Shown here in pieces: positions 1 through 9,567 of a stretch of DNA of 64,000 nt. The position numbers and the translations under genes were made by a program. The notes below the pieces were generated by a model. The model searched no databases. It saw nothing but the letters and a program-made list of their open reading frames with translations, and had not been told where the DNA came from. Each line of letters opens with the position of its first letter. Positions within the stretch are counted from its first letter, which is position 1. Origin of the DNA: Actinomyces haliotis. GTDB taxonomy: Bacteria; Actinomycetota; Actinomycetes; Actinomycetales; Actinomycetaceae. The DNA lies in contig NZ_JACWNA010000001.1 of the NCBI RefSeq assembly GCF_015355765.1, positions 1 through 64,000 of the forward strand, given 5' to 3'.

Positions 1-1
1 C

Positions 2-109
2 TCCAACCAGGAGCGCCGCGACGCCCTTGCCCCCTGGATCGAGCACTACAACACTGAACGCGGACACACCGCGCTCAACGGTCTACCTCCAACCAGCCGA
101 CTGTCATGA
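2..109 (+). pseudogene. 3' end of an IS481/IS3-like transposase (cut by window edge)
   Basis: Only the last 35 codons lie in the window. They contain the motif HYNTERGHTALNGLPP followed by TSRLS and a TGA stop. This is the C-terminal end of a DDE (rve-type) integrase core, where a conserved YN-x2-R-x-H-x2-L-x-G-x-P pattern follows the catalytic Glu helix. The gene extends upstream of base 1, so it cannot be said whether the element is intact. Just after the stop comes a 22-bp sequence (112-133) that recurs at 13477-13498 and looks like the terminal repeat of the element. Family assignment between IS481 and IS3 is uncertain from this short piece. Confidence 0.75.
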
Positions 110-111
110 AC

Positions 112-133
112 CTGTCTGCCACCAACACCTAGG
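112..133 (+). repeat. IS right-end repeat, copy 1
   Basis: A 22-bp sequence beginning CTGTCTGCC and ending CACCTAGG lies 2 bases after the transposase stop codon. It is identical to 13477-13498. Including the bases before it, the match is 25 of 26. Its position directly after the transposase gene suggests it is the terminal inverted repeat. The partner end would lie left of the window. Confidence 0.65.
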
Positions 134-236
134 GGCGGGCCCATGGCCGCGCGCGCCGGGCGCCGGGTGAGGCGGCGCGCCCGGCCGGCACCCGCAAGCG
201 GGGTCGACGGTCCGGACGCAGCAGTCGCCGCCTCGC

Positions 237-1034
237 TCAGCGCGTGAGCGGGACGCTCGCCTCCGCCGTGTACGGCAGGAAGGTGAGCGACTCCTGGAGG
301 TAGAGCTCCACGGACTCGGCGTCGTGGGAGAGGTAGCCGATGGACAGGTCCTGGCCGAGGTGGAGCTCGAAGTCCCCGCCCCGGGTGGACAGGAGGAGCG
401 CGCCCTCGATGGCCGGTGCCCAGATAACCTCGCCGTCGAGGATGCGGTCCAGGTGCTTGCGCACGGGATAGCCGTCGTCGGTCTCCTCCGTGACCGCGGT
501 CCACAGCTCGGCGGAGAGCAGCAGCGAGTACGGGCCCTCGACGCCGGCCAGACGCAGCTCCTTGAGAGCCGCGGCGACGGCGTCGGGCAGCGCCTCGATG
601 GCCGTGGGCAGGGCGACCGCCTCGTTCTCGCTCGAGCTGATGAGGCCCTCGATGCCCGAGGCCTCGAGACCCGTGAAGACCAGGGCGTCCTCGGCGCGCG
701 CGATCGTCTCCGCGGCGTCCTTGACGGGCTGCCAGTCGGAGTCCTTAGCGCCGCGGTCGACGTCGTCGATGGCCTCGCGGGTCACGCGGAAGGGGACGCG
801 CAGCTCGACGACGGGCCGGACCTCGCGCTCGTGGGCCTGGACGCCCTCGAAGGGGACGTCGACGCTCCGGCGGTGCCCGGTGCGGACGGCAGCGAGGTCC
901 TCGCCGTCGGGGCCCTTGACGTCGACGACGCGGCGTCCGGCGATCCAGCGGGTGAAGGTCCGGCGCGCCTCCTCCTCGACCTCCGCCCAGGCGGCGGTGG
1001 AGACGGGGGCGAGCTCTCGGTGCAGGTTGTTCAT
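237..1034 (-). CDS. Encapsulin nanocompartment shell protein (family 1)
   Basis: This 265-residue protein forms an HK97-fold icosahedral protein shell in the cytoplasm that packages a cargo enzyme. The N-terminus MNNLHRELAPVSTAAW with the following EARRTFTRWIAGRR is the typical start of the linocin-M18/CFP29 encapsulin family, and the length is normal for family 1. The start codon lies 6 bases after the stop of the DyP-type peroxidase gene at 1041-2225. That protein carries an encapsulin targeting peptide at its C-terminus, so the two form a shell and cargo operon with the cargo gene first. No protease or bacteriocin function should be inferred from the old 'linocin' name. Downstream (1-236) the sequence holds only the IS end. 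Confidence 0.95.
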   Translation of the reverse strand: MNNLHRELAPVSTAAWAEVEEEARRTFTRWIAGRRVVDVKGPDGEDLAAVRTGHRRSVDVPFEGVQAHEREVRPVVELRVPFRVTREAIDDVDRGAKDSDWQPVKDAAETIARAEDALVFTGLEASGIEGLISSSENEAVALPTAIEALPDAVAAALKELRLAGVEGPYSLLLSAELWTAVTEETDDGYPVRKHLDRILDGEVIWAPAIEGALLLSTRGGDFELHLGQDLSIGYLSHDAESVELYLQESLTFLPYTAEASVPLTR

Positions 1035-1040
1035 GCGGTG

Positions 1041-2225
1041 TCAGCCTCTCAGGCTGCCGATCCCGAGGGATCCGTCAGCCGGTGCGGTGGTGGTCGGTGC
1101 GGTGGTGGTCGGTGCGCTCTGCGCGGGCGGGGCGGTCTCGGCGGAGCCGGCGTCGTCCGGGCCCAGGGGCTCTGCGACGTCCTCGGTGGACGCGGTGGGG
1201 TCCGTGAGCCCCAGCGCGGCCGCCTGGGGCAGTCCGAGGGCGGGCTGGGTCGGGTCCTCGGGCTCGTCGTCGTCCAGCAGGCCGGGGCGCGCGTGCTCCT
1301 CCGCGTCGTCGAGGAAGTCCGCCGGGGGCGCGAAGAAGAGGGCGCCGGTGACGGCGGTGGAGAAGTCGAGGATGCGGTCGTAGTTCCCCTCGGGCTCGCC
1401 GATGAACATGCGTCGGAGCATGAGCTCGGTGATGCGCGGGTCCGCGGCGTAGGACATGAAGAAGGTGCCCTGCTCCCCCGAGGCGTTGCCGAAGGCGAGG
1501 TTGTCCCGCACGATCTTGTGCTCGTTGCCCTCGGCGTCCTCGACGGTGTTGAGCGCGACGTGGGAGTTGTGGGGCTTGACGTCGTCGTCGAGCTCGACGT
1601 CGTCCATCTTGGTCCGGCCGATGACGAGCTCCTGCTCGCGGGTGCTCAGGGCGTCCCAGGCCGTGAGGTCGTGGGTGTAGCGCTGCTCGATGATGTACGA
1701 GCCTCCGGCCCACTTGCCTTCGGGGACGAGGGCCGACTCGACGGCCTCACGACCCTCCGGGCTCTCGGTGCCGTCGACGAAGCCGAGAGGATCCCGCGAC
1801 TCCCGGTAGCGGAAGCCGTGGACCTCGTCCTCCGGCCGGACCGCGTCTCCGAGGGCTCGCGTGACCTCACGAACCACCTCGAAGCAGGTGTCGAAGGTCT
1901 GGGAGCGGACGTGGAGGAAGAGGTCCCCCGGGGTCGACGGCGCGCTGTGGCGGGAACCGGTGACGGGCTCGAGGACGTGGAGCCGCTCCGGCCGGGGCGT
2001 CTCGAAGAGCCGGTCCCAGGCGCGCGCCCCGATCCCCACGACGCAGCTGACGCCGGCCTCCGGCGAGCGGAAGGCGACCGAGTGCGTGAGGGACTCGATC
2101 TCGGGCAGGGTCTCCAGGACGCGCGCCTCACCGCCCTCGCGAATCGTCAGCGTGAGGAAGATGGAGGCCTTCGCAGGCGCGCCGAGGACGGCCTGCGAGA
2201 GCTCGATCGCGTTCGCGTCGGTCAT
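1041..2225 (-). CDS. DyP-type peroxidase, encapsulin cargo
   Basis: This is a 394-residue heme peroxidase of the dye-decolorizing family. The distal GFVDGTES motif (residues 148-155) carries the catalytic Asp, and His in PHNSHVALN (about 222) is the expected proximal heme ligand. After the enzyme domain comes a flexible tail of about 60 residues, including repeated PTTTA units, that ends in DGSLGIGSLRG. This matches the known encapsulin-loading peptide consensus of DyP cargo. The ATG at 2225 was chosen because a TACCAT -10 element ends 7 bases before it; an in-frame GTG at 2255 would add 10 residues. It sits immediately upstream of the shell gene. Confidence 0.93.
   Translation of the reverse strand: MTDANAIELSQAVLGAPAKASIFLTLTIREGGEARVLETLPEIESLTHSVAFRSPEAGVSCVVGIGARAWDRLFETPRPERLHVLEPVTGSRHSAPSTPGDLFLHVRSQTFDTCFEVVREVTRALGDAVRPEDEVHGFRYRESRDPLGFVDGTESPEGREAVESALVPEGKWAGGSYIIEQRYTHDLTAWDALSTREQELVIGRTKMDDVELDDDVKPHNSHVALNTVEDAEGNEHKIVRDNLAFGNASGEQGTFFMSYAADPRITELMLRRMFIGEPEGNYDRILDFSTAVTGALFFAPPADFLDDAEEHARPGLLDDDEPEDPTQPALGLPQAAALGLTDPTASTEDVAEPLGPDDAGSAETAPPAQSAPTTTAPTTTAPADGSLGIGSLRG
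1081..1116. repeat. 15-bp tandem repeat in the DyP tail
   Basis: The unit GGTGCGGTGGTGGTC (plus strand) occurs twice and is followed by 6 bases of a third copy. On the minus strand it encodes the APTTTAPTTTAP linker just ahead of the targeting peptide. Copy number could vary by slippage and would change linker length in frame by 5 residues per unit. Confidence 0.8.
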
Positions 2226-2232
2226 GGCACCA

Positions 2233-2238
2233 ATGGTA
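2233..2238 (-). promoter_or_regulatory. -10 element of the peroxidase-encapsulin operon
   Basis: TACCAT reads on the minus strand and ends 7 bases before the ATG at 2225, with no Shine-Dalgarno sequence between. This suggests a leaderless transcript, the same layout seen at several other genes here. Confidence 0.5.
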
Positions 2239-2310
2239 GCCGGGAGCCACGACACGGTCGCACGGTGACGGCTCGGAGCGGAACCGGGTCCGGCCCGACG
2301 CCGTAGCGGA

Positions 2311-4695
2311 TCAGCTCGACGCTGAGGAGGTGAGGTCGTAGACCGTCACGCCGTCGACCGTCTGGGCCGTGAAGTTCTGCTTGACCCAGATCTCGATCTC
2401 GGAGGCCGAGGACTCGCCGGAGCCGCTCAACCCGCCCTGACCGGCGTCGGAGACGATGTAGTAGTGGATCTCTCCCTCCTCGACCCACTTCTCGAACTGG
2501 ACGAGGGTGGGCGAGTCGTCGGTGCCGGAGAAGCCGCCAATCGGCATGACCGAGGTCTCGGAGGCCAGCTCGTAGGAGGCGGCCGACTGGGAGGCGGTGA
2601 TGGCGGCCGTCCAGCGGTACTGGCTCGAGTCCTCCTGGAGCATCTTGACCAGCGTCGACGAGGTCGAGTTGCCCATGCCGAGCATGGCGCCGACGTTGTT
2701 GCCCCCGCCGGCCTGGCCGTCGGACTCGGTCGAGCCGGACTCAGAGTCGCTCGAGCCGGAACCGGACTCGGTCGAGCCGGACCCTGCTGAACCTGACTGA
2801 CCGTCGCTCGAGCCGGACCCGGACGGGGCCTCGCCCGTCATGCCCTCAGGCGCCTCACCGCTCGGAGGCTGGTTGTCGCCGCCCTCGGGAGCCTCGCCTG
2901 CGCCGCCCTCAGGGGCCTCGCCGTCGGTGCCCGACGGGGACTGGCCCATCCCGTCGGCCCCGGCCTCGGTCGAGCCGGACTCGGTGGAGTCGGAGCTGCT
3001 GCTGGAGGAGGTGCTCCCCGCGGACGGCGTCGCCGAGCCGCTCGCCCCGGACTCGGTGGAGCCGGAGCGGTCGGAGCCCTGAGCGCCGTCGGGCTGCCCG
3101 CCGGGGCCACCCTGGCCTCCCTGGCTGCCGCCGGGGCCACCGCCCGTGCCGTCGCCGTTCGAGGTGGTCGGACCGGCGATCGGGATGGAGCCCGTGTGAG
3201 CGGAGTCGATGGTGTTCGCAGACCAGGCCACGGGGCCGAGGAGCGCGGCGACGATCGCGAGGGTCGCGGCAGCGCGGGTGATGAGGCGGCCGCGCTTGGT
3301 CCCGGGGTCGGCCTCGTCCTTGCCGTAGCGCAGGGAGCCCGCGACCGTGAGACCGATGGCGCCGAGCGCGCCGAGGGCGACGACGGCCCACTTGAGCCAG
3401 GCCAACCAGTTCGTGGCGGTGGACAGGAGGAAGGCGCCCCAGGCCGTCGTGACGACGGTGGTGCCGGCGAGGGTGAAGAGCACCCAGGCCTTGCGGGCGT
3501 TCTCCTTGGCCAACCCCACGCCGATGCCGACGAGGGCGGCGATCGCGGGGGTGAGGGCCACCGTGTAGTACTGGTGGAAGGTACCGGACATGAAGGAGAA
3601 GACGAGCCACGTGATGGCGAGCCAGCTGAACCAGACGACGACCTGGGCGCGGCGCCCGTCGGTGCGGCGGGCGCGGCCGATGAGGATGAGCGCCAGGACC
3701 GTGAGGACGATGGCGGCGGGGGCCAGCCAGGACACCTGGTTGGCGTACGTGCCCTTCCACAGGCGCAGCAGGCCCGTGGCCCCACCGATGTTGTTGTTGC
3801 CGGAGCCGCCGCCGGTGATGCGGTCGAGGCCGTTGTAGGCGAAGGTAAGGTTGAGGAAGGAGTTATCCGTCGAGCCGCCCACGTAGGGGCGCGAGCTCGC
3901 GGGCCAGAGCTCGACGAGGGCGACCCACCAGCCGCCGGAGACGATCATGGCGACGATGGCGAGGAGGCCGTCGCGGATGCGGCGCTTCCACGAGACGGGC
4001 GCCGCCCAGAACCAGACGAGCGCGAAGCCGGGCAGGACGAGGAAGGCCTGCATCTGCTTGGTGAGGAAGGCGAAGCCGATGGCGACGCCCGCCAGGACCA
4101 TCCAGCGGCTCCGGCCCTCCTCGATCGCCCGCAGGACCGCGCCGGTGGCGAGGGTGAGCAGGAGGATGAGGAGCGCGTCGGGGTTGTTGAAGCGGAACAT
4201 CATGACCGCGACGGGCACGGTCAGCAGCACGATGGAGCCGGCCCAGGCGGCGAAGGCCGAGAAGCGACGGCGGATGATGCAGTAGAGCGAGGCGATGGTG
4301 CCGACTCCCATGGCCGCCTGCGGTGCGAGGACGGTGAAGGAGGACAGTCCGAAGGCCCGGATCATGAGGGCCGAGGCCCACAGGGAGGCCGGCGGCTTGT
4401 CGACCGTGATCGAGTTCCCCGAGTCCGAGGAGCCGAAGAGCATCGCCTTCCAGGACTGGGAGCCGGCCCACTCGGCGGCGGCGTAGAACTCGTTGCCGTA
4501 CTTGGAGACGGTGAGGTTGAAGAAGTAGACGAAGGCGGCCAGGACGAGGAGGCCGACGAAGCCCACCTTCTCCTTGCGGGACCAGTCGCGGGGCCTGGTG
4601 ACGACGGGCCGGTGCTCGACGGTCATCGCGGCCGCTCCGGTCGCGGTTGCTGCAGTGGGTCCTGAGCGCTTCGCGTCAGGCGTTGGTGAGGTCAC
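2311..4695 (-). CDS. GT39-family membrane glycosyltransferase, YkcB-like
   Basis: This 794-residue polytopic membrane protein belongs to the ArnT/PMT-like (GT39, GT-C) superfamily and is expected to transfer a sugar from a lipid-linked donor on the outer face of the membrane. The first TM segment is near residues 43-62, and an ITVDKPP motif near residues 96-102 carries the likely catalytic Asp in the first outside loop. About ten more TM helices follow. A Gly/Ser/Glu-rich low-complexity linker of about 160 residues (DNA 2697-3174) joins the membrane part to a C-terminal extracytoplasmic domain of the YkcA_C type. The GTG start overlaps the stop of the upstream GT2 gene (GTGA), with an AAGGAG 11 bases before it. 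The sugar and acceptor are unknown. Confidence 0.88.
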   Translation of the reverse strand: MTSPTPDAKRSGPTAATATGAAAMTVEHRPVVTRPRDWSRKEKVGFVGLLVLAAFVYFFNLTVSKYGNEFYAAAEWAGSQSWKAMLFGSSDSGNSITVDKPPASLWASALMIRAFGLSSFTVLAPQAAMGVGTIASLYCIIRRRFSAFAAWAGSIVLLTVPVAVMMFRFNNPDALLILLLTLATGAVLRAIEEGRSRWMVLAGVAIGFAFLTKQMQAFLVLPGFALVWFWAAPVSWKRRIRDGLLAIVAMIVSGGWWVALVELWPASSRPYVGGSTDNSFLNLTFAYNGLDRITGGGSGNNNIGGATGLLRLWKGTYANQVSWLAPAAIVLTVLALILIGRARRTDGRRAQVVVWFSWLAITWLVFSFMSGTFHQYYTVALTPAIAALVGIGVGLAKENARKAWVLFTLAGTTVVTTAWGAFLLSTATNWLAWLKWAVVALGALGAIGLTVAGSLRYGKDEADPGTKRGRLITRAAATLAIVAALLGPVAWSANTIDSAHTGSIPIAGPTTSNGDGTGGGPGGSQGGQGGPGGQPDGAQGSDRSGSTESGASGSATPSAGSTSSSSSSDSTESGSTEAGADGMGQSPSGTDGEAPEGGAGEAPEGGDNQPPSGEAPEGMTGEAPSGSGSSDGQSGSAGSGSTESGSGSSDSESGSTESDGQAGGGNNVGAMLGMGNSTSSTLVKMLQEDSSQYRWTAAITASQSAASYELASETSVMPIGGFSGTDDSPTLVQFEKWVEEGEIHYYIVSDAGQGGLSGSGESSASEIEIWVKQNFTAQTVDGVTVYDLTSSASS

Positions 4696-5951
4696 GGTCG
4701 GTCGGACTCCTTGGGGCCGGCGAAGACCCAGTGCTTGAGAAGGGTGAATCGGAGGATGGTGGCCACGAGGTTGCCGACGACGACGACCGCGAGCTGGACG
4801 CCTCGGGCGGCCCCGGGCCACAGGGCGTCGAGGACCACGAGGGCGCCGGAGGTGAGGCACCAGGCCAGCGCGAAGACGGCGAGGCCCTGCGCGTGGTGGC
4901 GGGCGAGATCGGTGCGGCCGCGCACTCCGAAGGTGAATCCGCGGTTCATGGCGGTGTTGAGGACCGCCGTCGTCGCCAGGGCCAGGGTGTTGCCGAGGAC
5001 GGCGCCCATGGGGCCGGCCCACCACCAGAACAGGAGGGCGTGCGCCAGGGTGCAGATGACGCCGACGACGCCGAAGCGCAGCACCTGGTTGAGGAGCGCC
5101 CAGGAGGGGTCGAGCTCGGGGTAGCCGCCGACGAGACGGTCGCGGATCTCCCGCAGGGGGATGCGCTCCTGGTGCAGATCACGCGCGACGCGGATCATGC
5201 CCTCGACGTCGGCCTTGGCGGTCTCGTAGATGTTGACGCGGGTGTCCGGGTCGTCGGTCCAGTCGACGGGGACCTCGTGGATGCGCAGTCCCGCCTTCTC
5301 GGCGAGGACGAGGACCTCGGTGTCGAAGAACCAGCCGGTGTCCTCGACGTACGGCAGGAGCTCGCGAGCGGCGTCGGCGCGCATGGCCTTGAAGCCGCAC
5401 TGGGCGTCGGAGAAGTGCGCCTGGAGCCCGGTGCGGAGCATGAGGTTGTAGGACCGCGAGATGAACTCGCGCTTGGCCCCCCGGCGGACGTGGGAGTCCG
5501 AGGACAGGCGGGTGCCGATGGCGACCTGCGAGTGCCCTGAGACGAGCGGCGTCACGAGCGGCAGGAGCGCTGAGAGGTCGGTGGACAGGTCGACGTCCAT
5601 GTAGGCGACCACCTCTGCGTCCGAGGCGAGCCAGACCTGCTTGAGGGCGCGTCCGCGTCCCTTCTGGTCGAGGTGGACGGCGCTGACGCCGGGGACGGTG
5701 GCGGCGAGGCGCTCGGTGATCGCCCAGGTGGCGTCGACCGAGGCGTTGTCGGCGATGGTGACGCGGGAGCTGAAGGGCACCTGCTCGTCAAGGAAGGCTC
5801 GGACGCGGTGCACGGAGCCCTCGAGTGCGCGCTCCTCATTGTAGACGGGGATGACGACGTCGAGGACGGGGCCGGTACGACGTCTGCTCGAGGAGCTCAT
5901 GGCGGGCACCGCCTCCGTGATCAGGGGCTGGTCGACTCGTGTCGTGGTCAT
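4692..5951 (-). CDS. GT2 glycosyltransferase fused to a GtrA-like membrane domain, YkcC-like
   Basis: This 419-residue protein has an N-terminal cytoplasmic GT2 domain similar to dolichyl-phosphate glucose/mannose synthases. DVVIPVYNEE binds nucleotide sugar and YMDVDLSTDL carries the DxD metal site. A C-terminal GtrA/DPMS-type four-helix membrane domain follows (FGVVGVICTLAHALLF onward). It likely makes a polyprenyl-phosphate sugar that the neighbouring GT39 protein uses; such YkcC/YkcB pairs are known in Gram-positive bacteria. The stop overlaps the start of that gene, so the two are translationally coupled. Start choice: ATG at 5951. A later ATG at 5900 with GGAGG upstream is also possible and would still keep the whole GT2 domain. 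Confidence 0.88.
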   Translation of the reverse strand: MTTTRVDQPLITEAVPAMSSSSRRRTGPVLDVVIPVYNEERALEGSVHRVRAFLDEQVPFSSRVTIADNASVDATWAITERLAATVPGVSAVHLDQKGRGRALKQVWLASDAEVVAYMDVDLSTDLSALLPLVTPLVSGHSQVAIGTRLSSDSHVRRGAKREFISRSYNLMLRTGLQAHFSDAQCGFKAMRADAARELLPYVEDTGWFFDTEVLVLAEKAGLRIHEVPVDWTDDPDTRVNIYETAKADVEGMIRVARDLHQERIPLREIRDRLVGGYPELDPSWALLNQVLRFGVVGVICTLAHALLFWWWAGPMGAVLGNTLALATTAVLNTAMNRGFTFGVRGRTDLARHHAQGLAVFALAWCLTSGALVVLDALWPGAARGVQLAVVVVGNLVATILRFTLLKHWVFAGPKESDRP

Positions 5952-6054
5952 GCCCTGATACAAGGACCGGGCGCTGTGCCCGGTGGAGGTCGGTGCTGTG
6001 GTGGACCTGTGAGGCGCGCGGGCCCGCCGTCAGCGCGGCGACGGGGCCATCCCC

Positions 6055-6654
6055 TCAGCGGCGGCGGCCGAGGCGCACGGCACGGCGCGGGCTCCGTGGT
6101 CGCGGGACCGTGAGGGCGAGGGCACCGCCGCCGAGGACCGCGAGCGAGACGAGGAGCGTCCACCCGGGGGCGCGCGTACCGGCCGGGGCGAGCTCGAGCA
6201 GCACCCAGGTGACGGCTGTGAGTAGGGCGACGACGACGGCCCGGCCCGCGGCCCGCCGGACGACCCGGCCCGGAACGGCGGCTCGCGCCGGTCCCGCGGA
6301 GGCGATGACGAGGCTCGTGTGCTCCGTGAGAAGCGCCAGGGCGAGCGCGAGCGATCCTGGCGTGGCCGGGTCGTGCCCGACCAGGGCCCAGGCGAGGACC
6401 ACGACGCCGGCCGTGGCGGGCCATGCCGCCGACTCCGGCGCGACGGCCGCGCAGACGACGCCGAGGCAGACGAGGAGCAGGAAGGGCACGGGCGTGCCGA
6501 CTGCGCCCGCGGTGGCGGCGAGGGTGAGGGCTCCGACCACGCGCACGAGGACCTGCGATCGTGACAGGTGCCCGGGGAGGTAGCGCACCAGGGTGCCCCG
6601 GATCCTGGGCCGGCGGTCGCCCGACGAGGGGGCCGGCCCCTTGCGGGTGCTCAT
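6055..6654 (-). CDS. Membrane protein at the end of the MoxR/DUF58 operon
   Basis: This 199-residue hydrophobic protein has about five or six TM segments, rich in Ala, Val and Leu, and ends in a basic tail (PRPRSPRRAVRLGRRR). No catalytic motif was recognised. The ATG overlaps the stop of the DUF58 gene (ATGA at 6651-6654), so it is the last member of a run of overlapping genes from 10421 down to 6055. It probably acts together with the MoxR/DUF58 system in the membrane. Function unknown. Confidence 0.72.
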   Translation of the reverse strand: MSTRKGPAPSSGDRRPRIRGTLVRYLPGHLSRSQVLVRVVGALTLAATAGAVGTPVPFLLLVCLGVVCAAVAPESAAWPATAGVVVLAWALVGHDPATPGSLALALALLTEHTSLVIASAGPARAAVPGRVVRRAAGRAVVVALLTAVTWVLLELAPAGTRAPGWTLLVSLAVLGGGALALTVPRPRSPRRAVRLGRRR

Positions 6655-8083
6655 CGACGGCTCCTCCTCGCACTCAGCGCCTCGAGCGTCGCGTCGAGGG
6701 TGCCGGGACCGCGCCAGGCGGCGACGGCGACGCCACGCCGTCGGAGCGCCTCCGCGGTGCGCTCGCGCTCGAGCCGGACGAGCCCCCAGGCGGCCAGCGC
6801 GACGGGGTCCTCGCCCGCCGGCTCGAGCGGGGCGGTGTCGATGACGAGGACGTCGAGGCCGGTCGAGGCCCGCTCCACGGCGGCGTCGACCAGGCGCCTC
6901 TCGGTGAGCGGCGAGAGGACGACGACGAGCGTGCCCGGAGCGAGGTCGAGACGCATGCGCTGCCCCTCGCCGGAGCGGTCGGAGTCGGGGACGGTGCGCG
7001 CAAGCGTGCCCAGGACGCGCGTGAGCTGACGGCGTCCGGCGCCCGCGGGGACCGGGGTGACGTCGGCGCCGAGGACCCGCATGGCGACGCGGTCCCCCGT
7101 GCGCGCGCACCAGGCGGCGACGGAGGCGGCGGCGTGGACGGTTCGGTCGAGGCTGCCCCCGTCGGCGCCCGGGAGGTCTCCGTACGCATCGACGAGGAGG
7201 AGGACCTCGGTGTCGTTCTCGGCGAGGGTGGTGCGCACGTGGAGCCGCCCCGTGCGCGCCGAGGTGGGCCAGTGGACGTGCCGGGGCCGGTCACCCGGAC
7301 GGAACTCCCGGATGGCGTCGAACTCGACGCCGTCGCCCCTGCGCCGCCCACCGTGGGCACCGAGGAGGGTGGAAGGGTGCGGGACGGGCGCGTCGGCGTC
7401 GAAGGCGCCCGGTGCCGGGGCGACGGTGAGGCGGACGGGGTTGCGGCGGCGCCAGCGTGCGTCCCACGCGCCCCAGGCGCTGCGCAGGTGGAGCTCGCCG
7501 GTGGCGAGCTCGGTGGGCCCCCAGGTCCTGGGCTGGACCGTGAAGGACGTCGTCACGGCGCGGGCTGGGCTCTCGTCCGAGGCAGGGGTGACGCCCGTGG
7601 CCCCGGGGCGGCCGGGTCTCAGCGTGGTGGCAAGGTCGAGCACCCCCTCGGGGACGACCCGGAGGGCGGGTCCGGCACCGAGCTCGTGGCCGACGGTCTC
7701 GGCGCCCTCGGTCCCGGTCGTGACGGCGCGGACTCGGACGGCCTGTCCCTCGAGGACGTCCCCGGAGGTCCCGAGGACGGCGGCGGCCGGGTGCCCGTCC
7801 GGACGAGCCAGGGCTCCCCACGCGGCGACGAGCAGCATCGGGGCGGCGAGGACGACGAGGTCCGGGCGGTGGAGGAGGACGGCCGCCAGGGCCGTGAGGA
7901 CCCCGACGGCGACGGCCGTGATGTGCAGGACCGTGAGACGCCACTCCCCCGCCGGCTCGGATCCCGGCGCGGCGGCGGACGCCGGCGGCGCGAGGCCGGG
8001 GGGCGCCGTCGGGTCGGCCGGCGCCGTGGGCGAGGACGGCTCCGGGAGCATCCCGTTGCCCGTGCCCGGGTCGAGGGGCTCGC

Positions 8084-8087
<4 letters not shown>
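6651..8087 (-). CDS. DUF58 domain membrane protein
   Basis: This 478-residue protein has a Pro/Ala-rich N-terminus, then two close TM segments (LTVLHITAVAVGVLTALAAV and VVLAAPMLLVAAWGAL). A soluble part follows with the DUF58 signature EFRPGDRPRHVHWPTSARTG, in which conserved Arg, Asp and His-Trp residues precede a von Willebrand factor A-like fold. DUF58 proteins are typically encoded next to MoxR ATPases, and MoxR is thought to act as a chaperone on them; the neighbour here fits that. The GTG start overlaps the stop of the moxR gene (GTGA). The start was chosen by this coupling; longer upstream frames would overlap moxR too far. Confidence 0.88.
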
Positions 8088-9093
<1,006 letters not shown>

Positions 9094-9097
<4 letters not shown>

Positions 9098-9567
9098 AGT
9101 GCGTGGATCCTCTCGATGAGGGCGGTGAGCGCCCGAGTCGTGCGTGGCGGGGCGGCGCTGCCGTCGACGAGGGCCCAGAGGCCCTCACCGAGGAGGGCGT
9201 GCGCAGCCTCGGGGTCGGTGGTGGCGTCCACGCCGTGGTGGTCGCGGAGGCGGTCGGCCGCGAGCTCGGCGAGCCGGGGGCGCACGCCCGTGGTCCACGT
9301 GCGCTGGTCGGAGGCGGAGCGGAGCATCCAGTCGACGTCGGCGAGGTGCCGGTCCCGAGGCGGCGCCGGCATGGTGGACGGCGGCTCGACGGGGAAGGCC
9401 GGGGAGGCGACGCTCAGCCGGCTCAAGCCGGTCCAGGTGAGGACCGCGACGAGGATGGCCAGGTAGGCGGCCGGGTGGACACGGGTCCCGACGGCGACGA
9501 GGAAGGCGAGCAGGCCCCACCCGGCGGCGATGAGGAGGGCGGCGTGGGACCAGGCGAGGGACTTCAC
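9094..9567 (-). CDS. Small membrane protein of the MoxR operon
   Basis: This 157-residue protein has two N-terminal TM helices (about residues 8-27 and 31-48) and a soluble C-terminal part with many charged residues. The sequence around RTWTTGVRPRLAELAADRL, and position in the operon, resemble the small membrane component often found between DUF4129 and MoxR genes in Actinobacteria. It overlaps both neighbours by 4 bases (ATGA upstream, GTGA downstream). Function unknown; by context it belongs to the MoxR/DUF58 complex. Confidence 0.78.

Noticed and set aside
324-2306. Long plus-strand open frame opposite the peroxidase and encapsulin genes
   Set aside because: High GC at third codon positions keeps antisense frames open; its product is low-complexity and has no recognisable domain. 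The same applies to long antisense frames at 17237-20851, 26137-29241 and 39102-42260.
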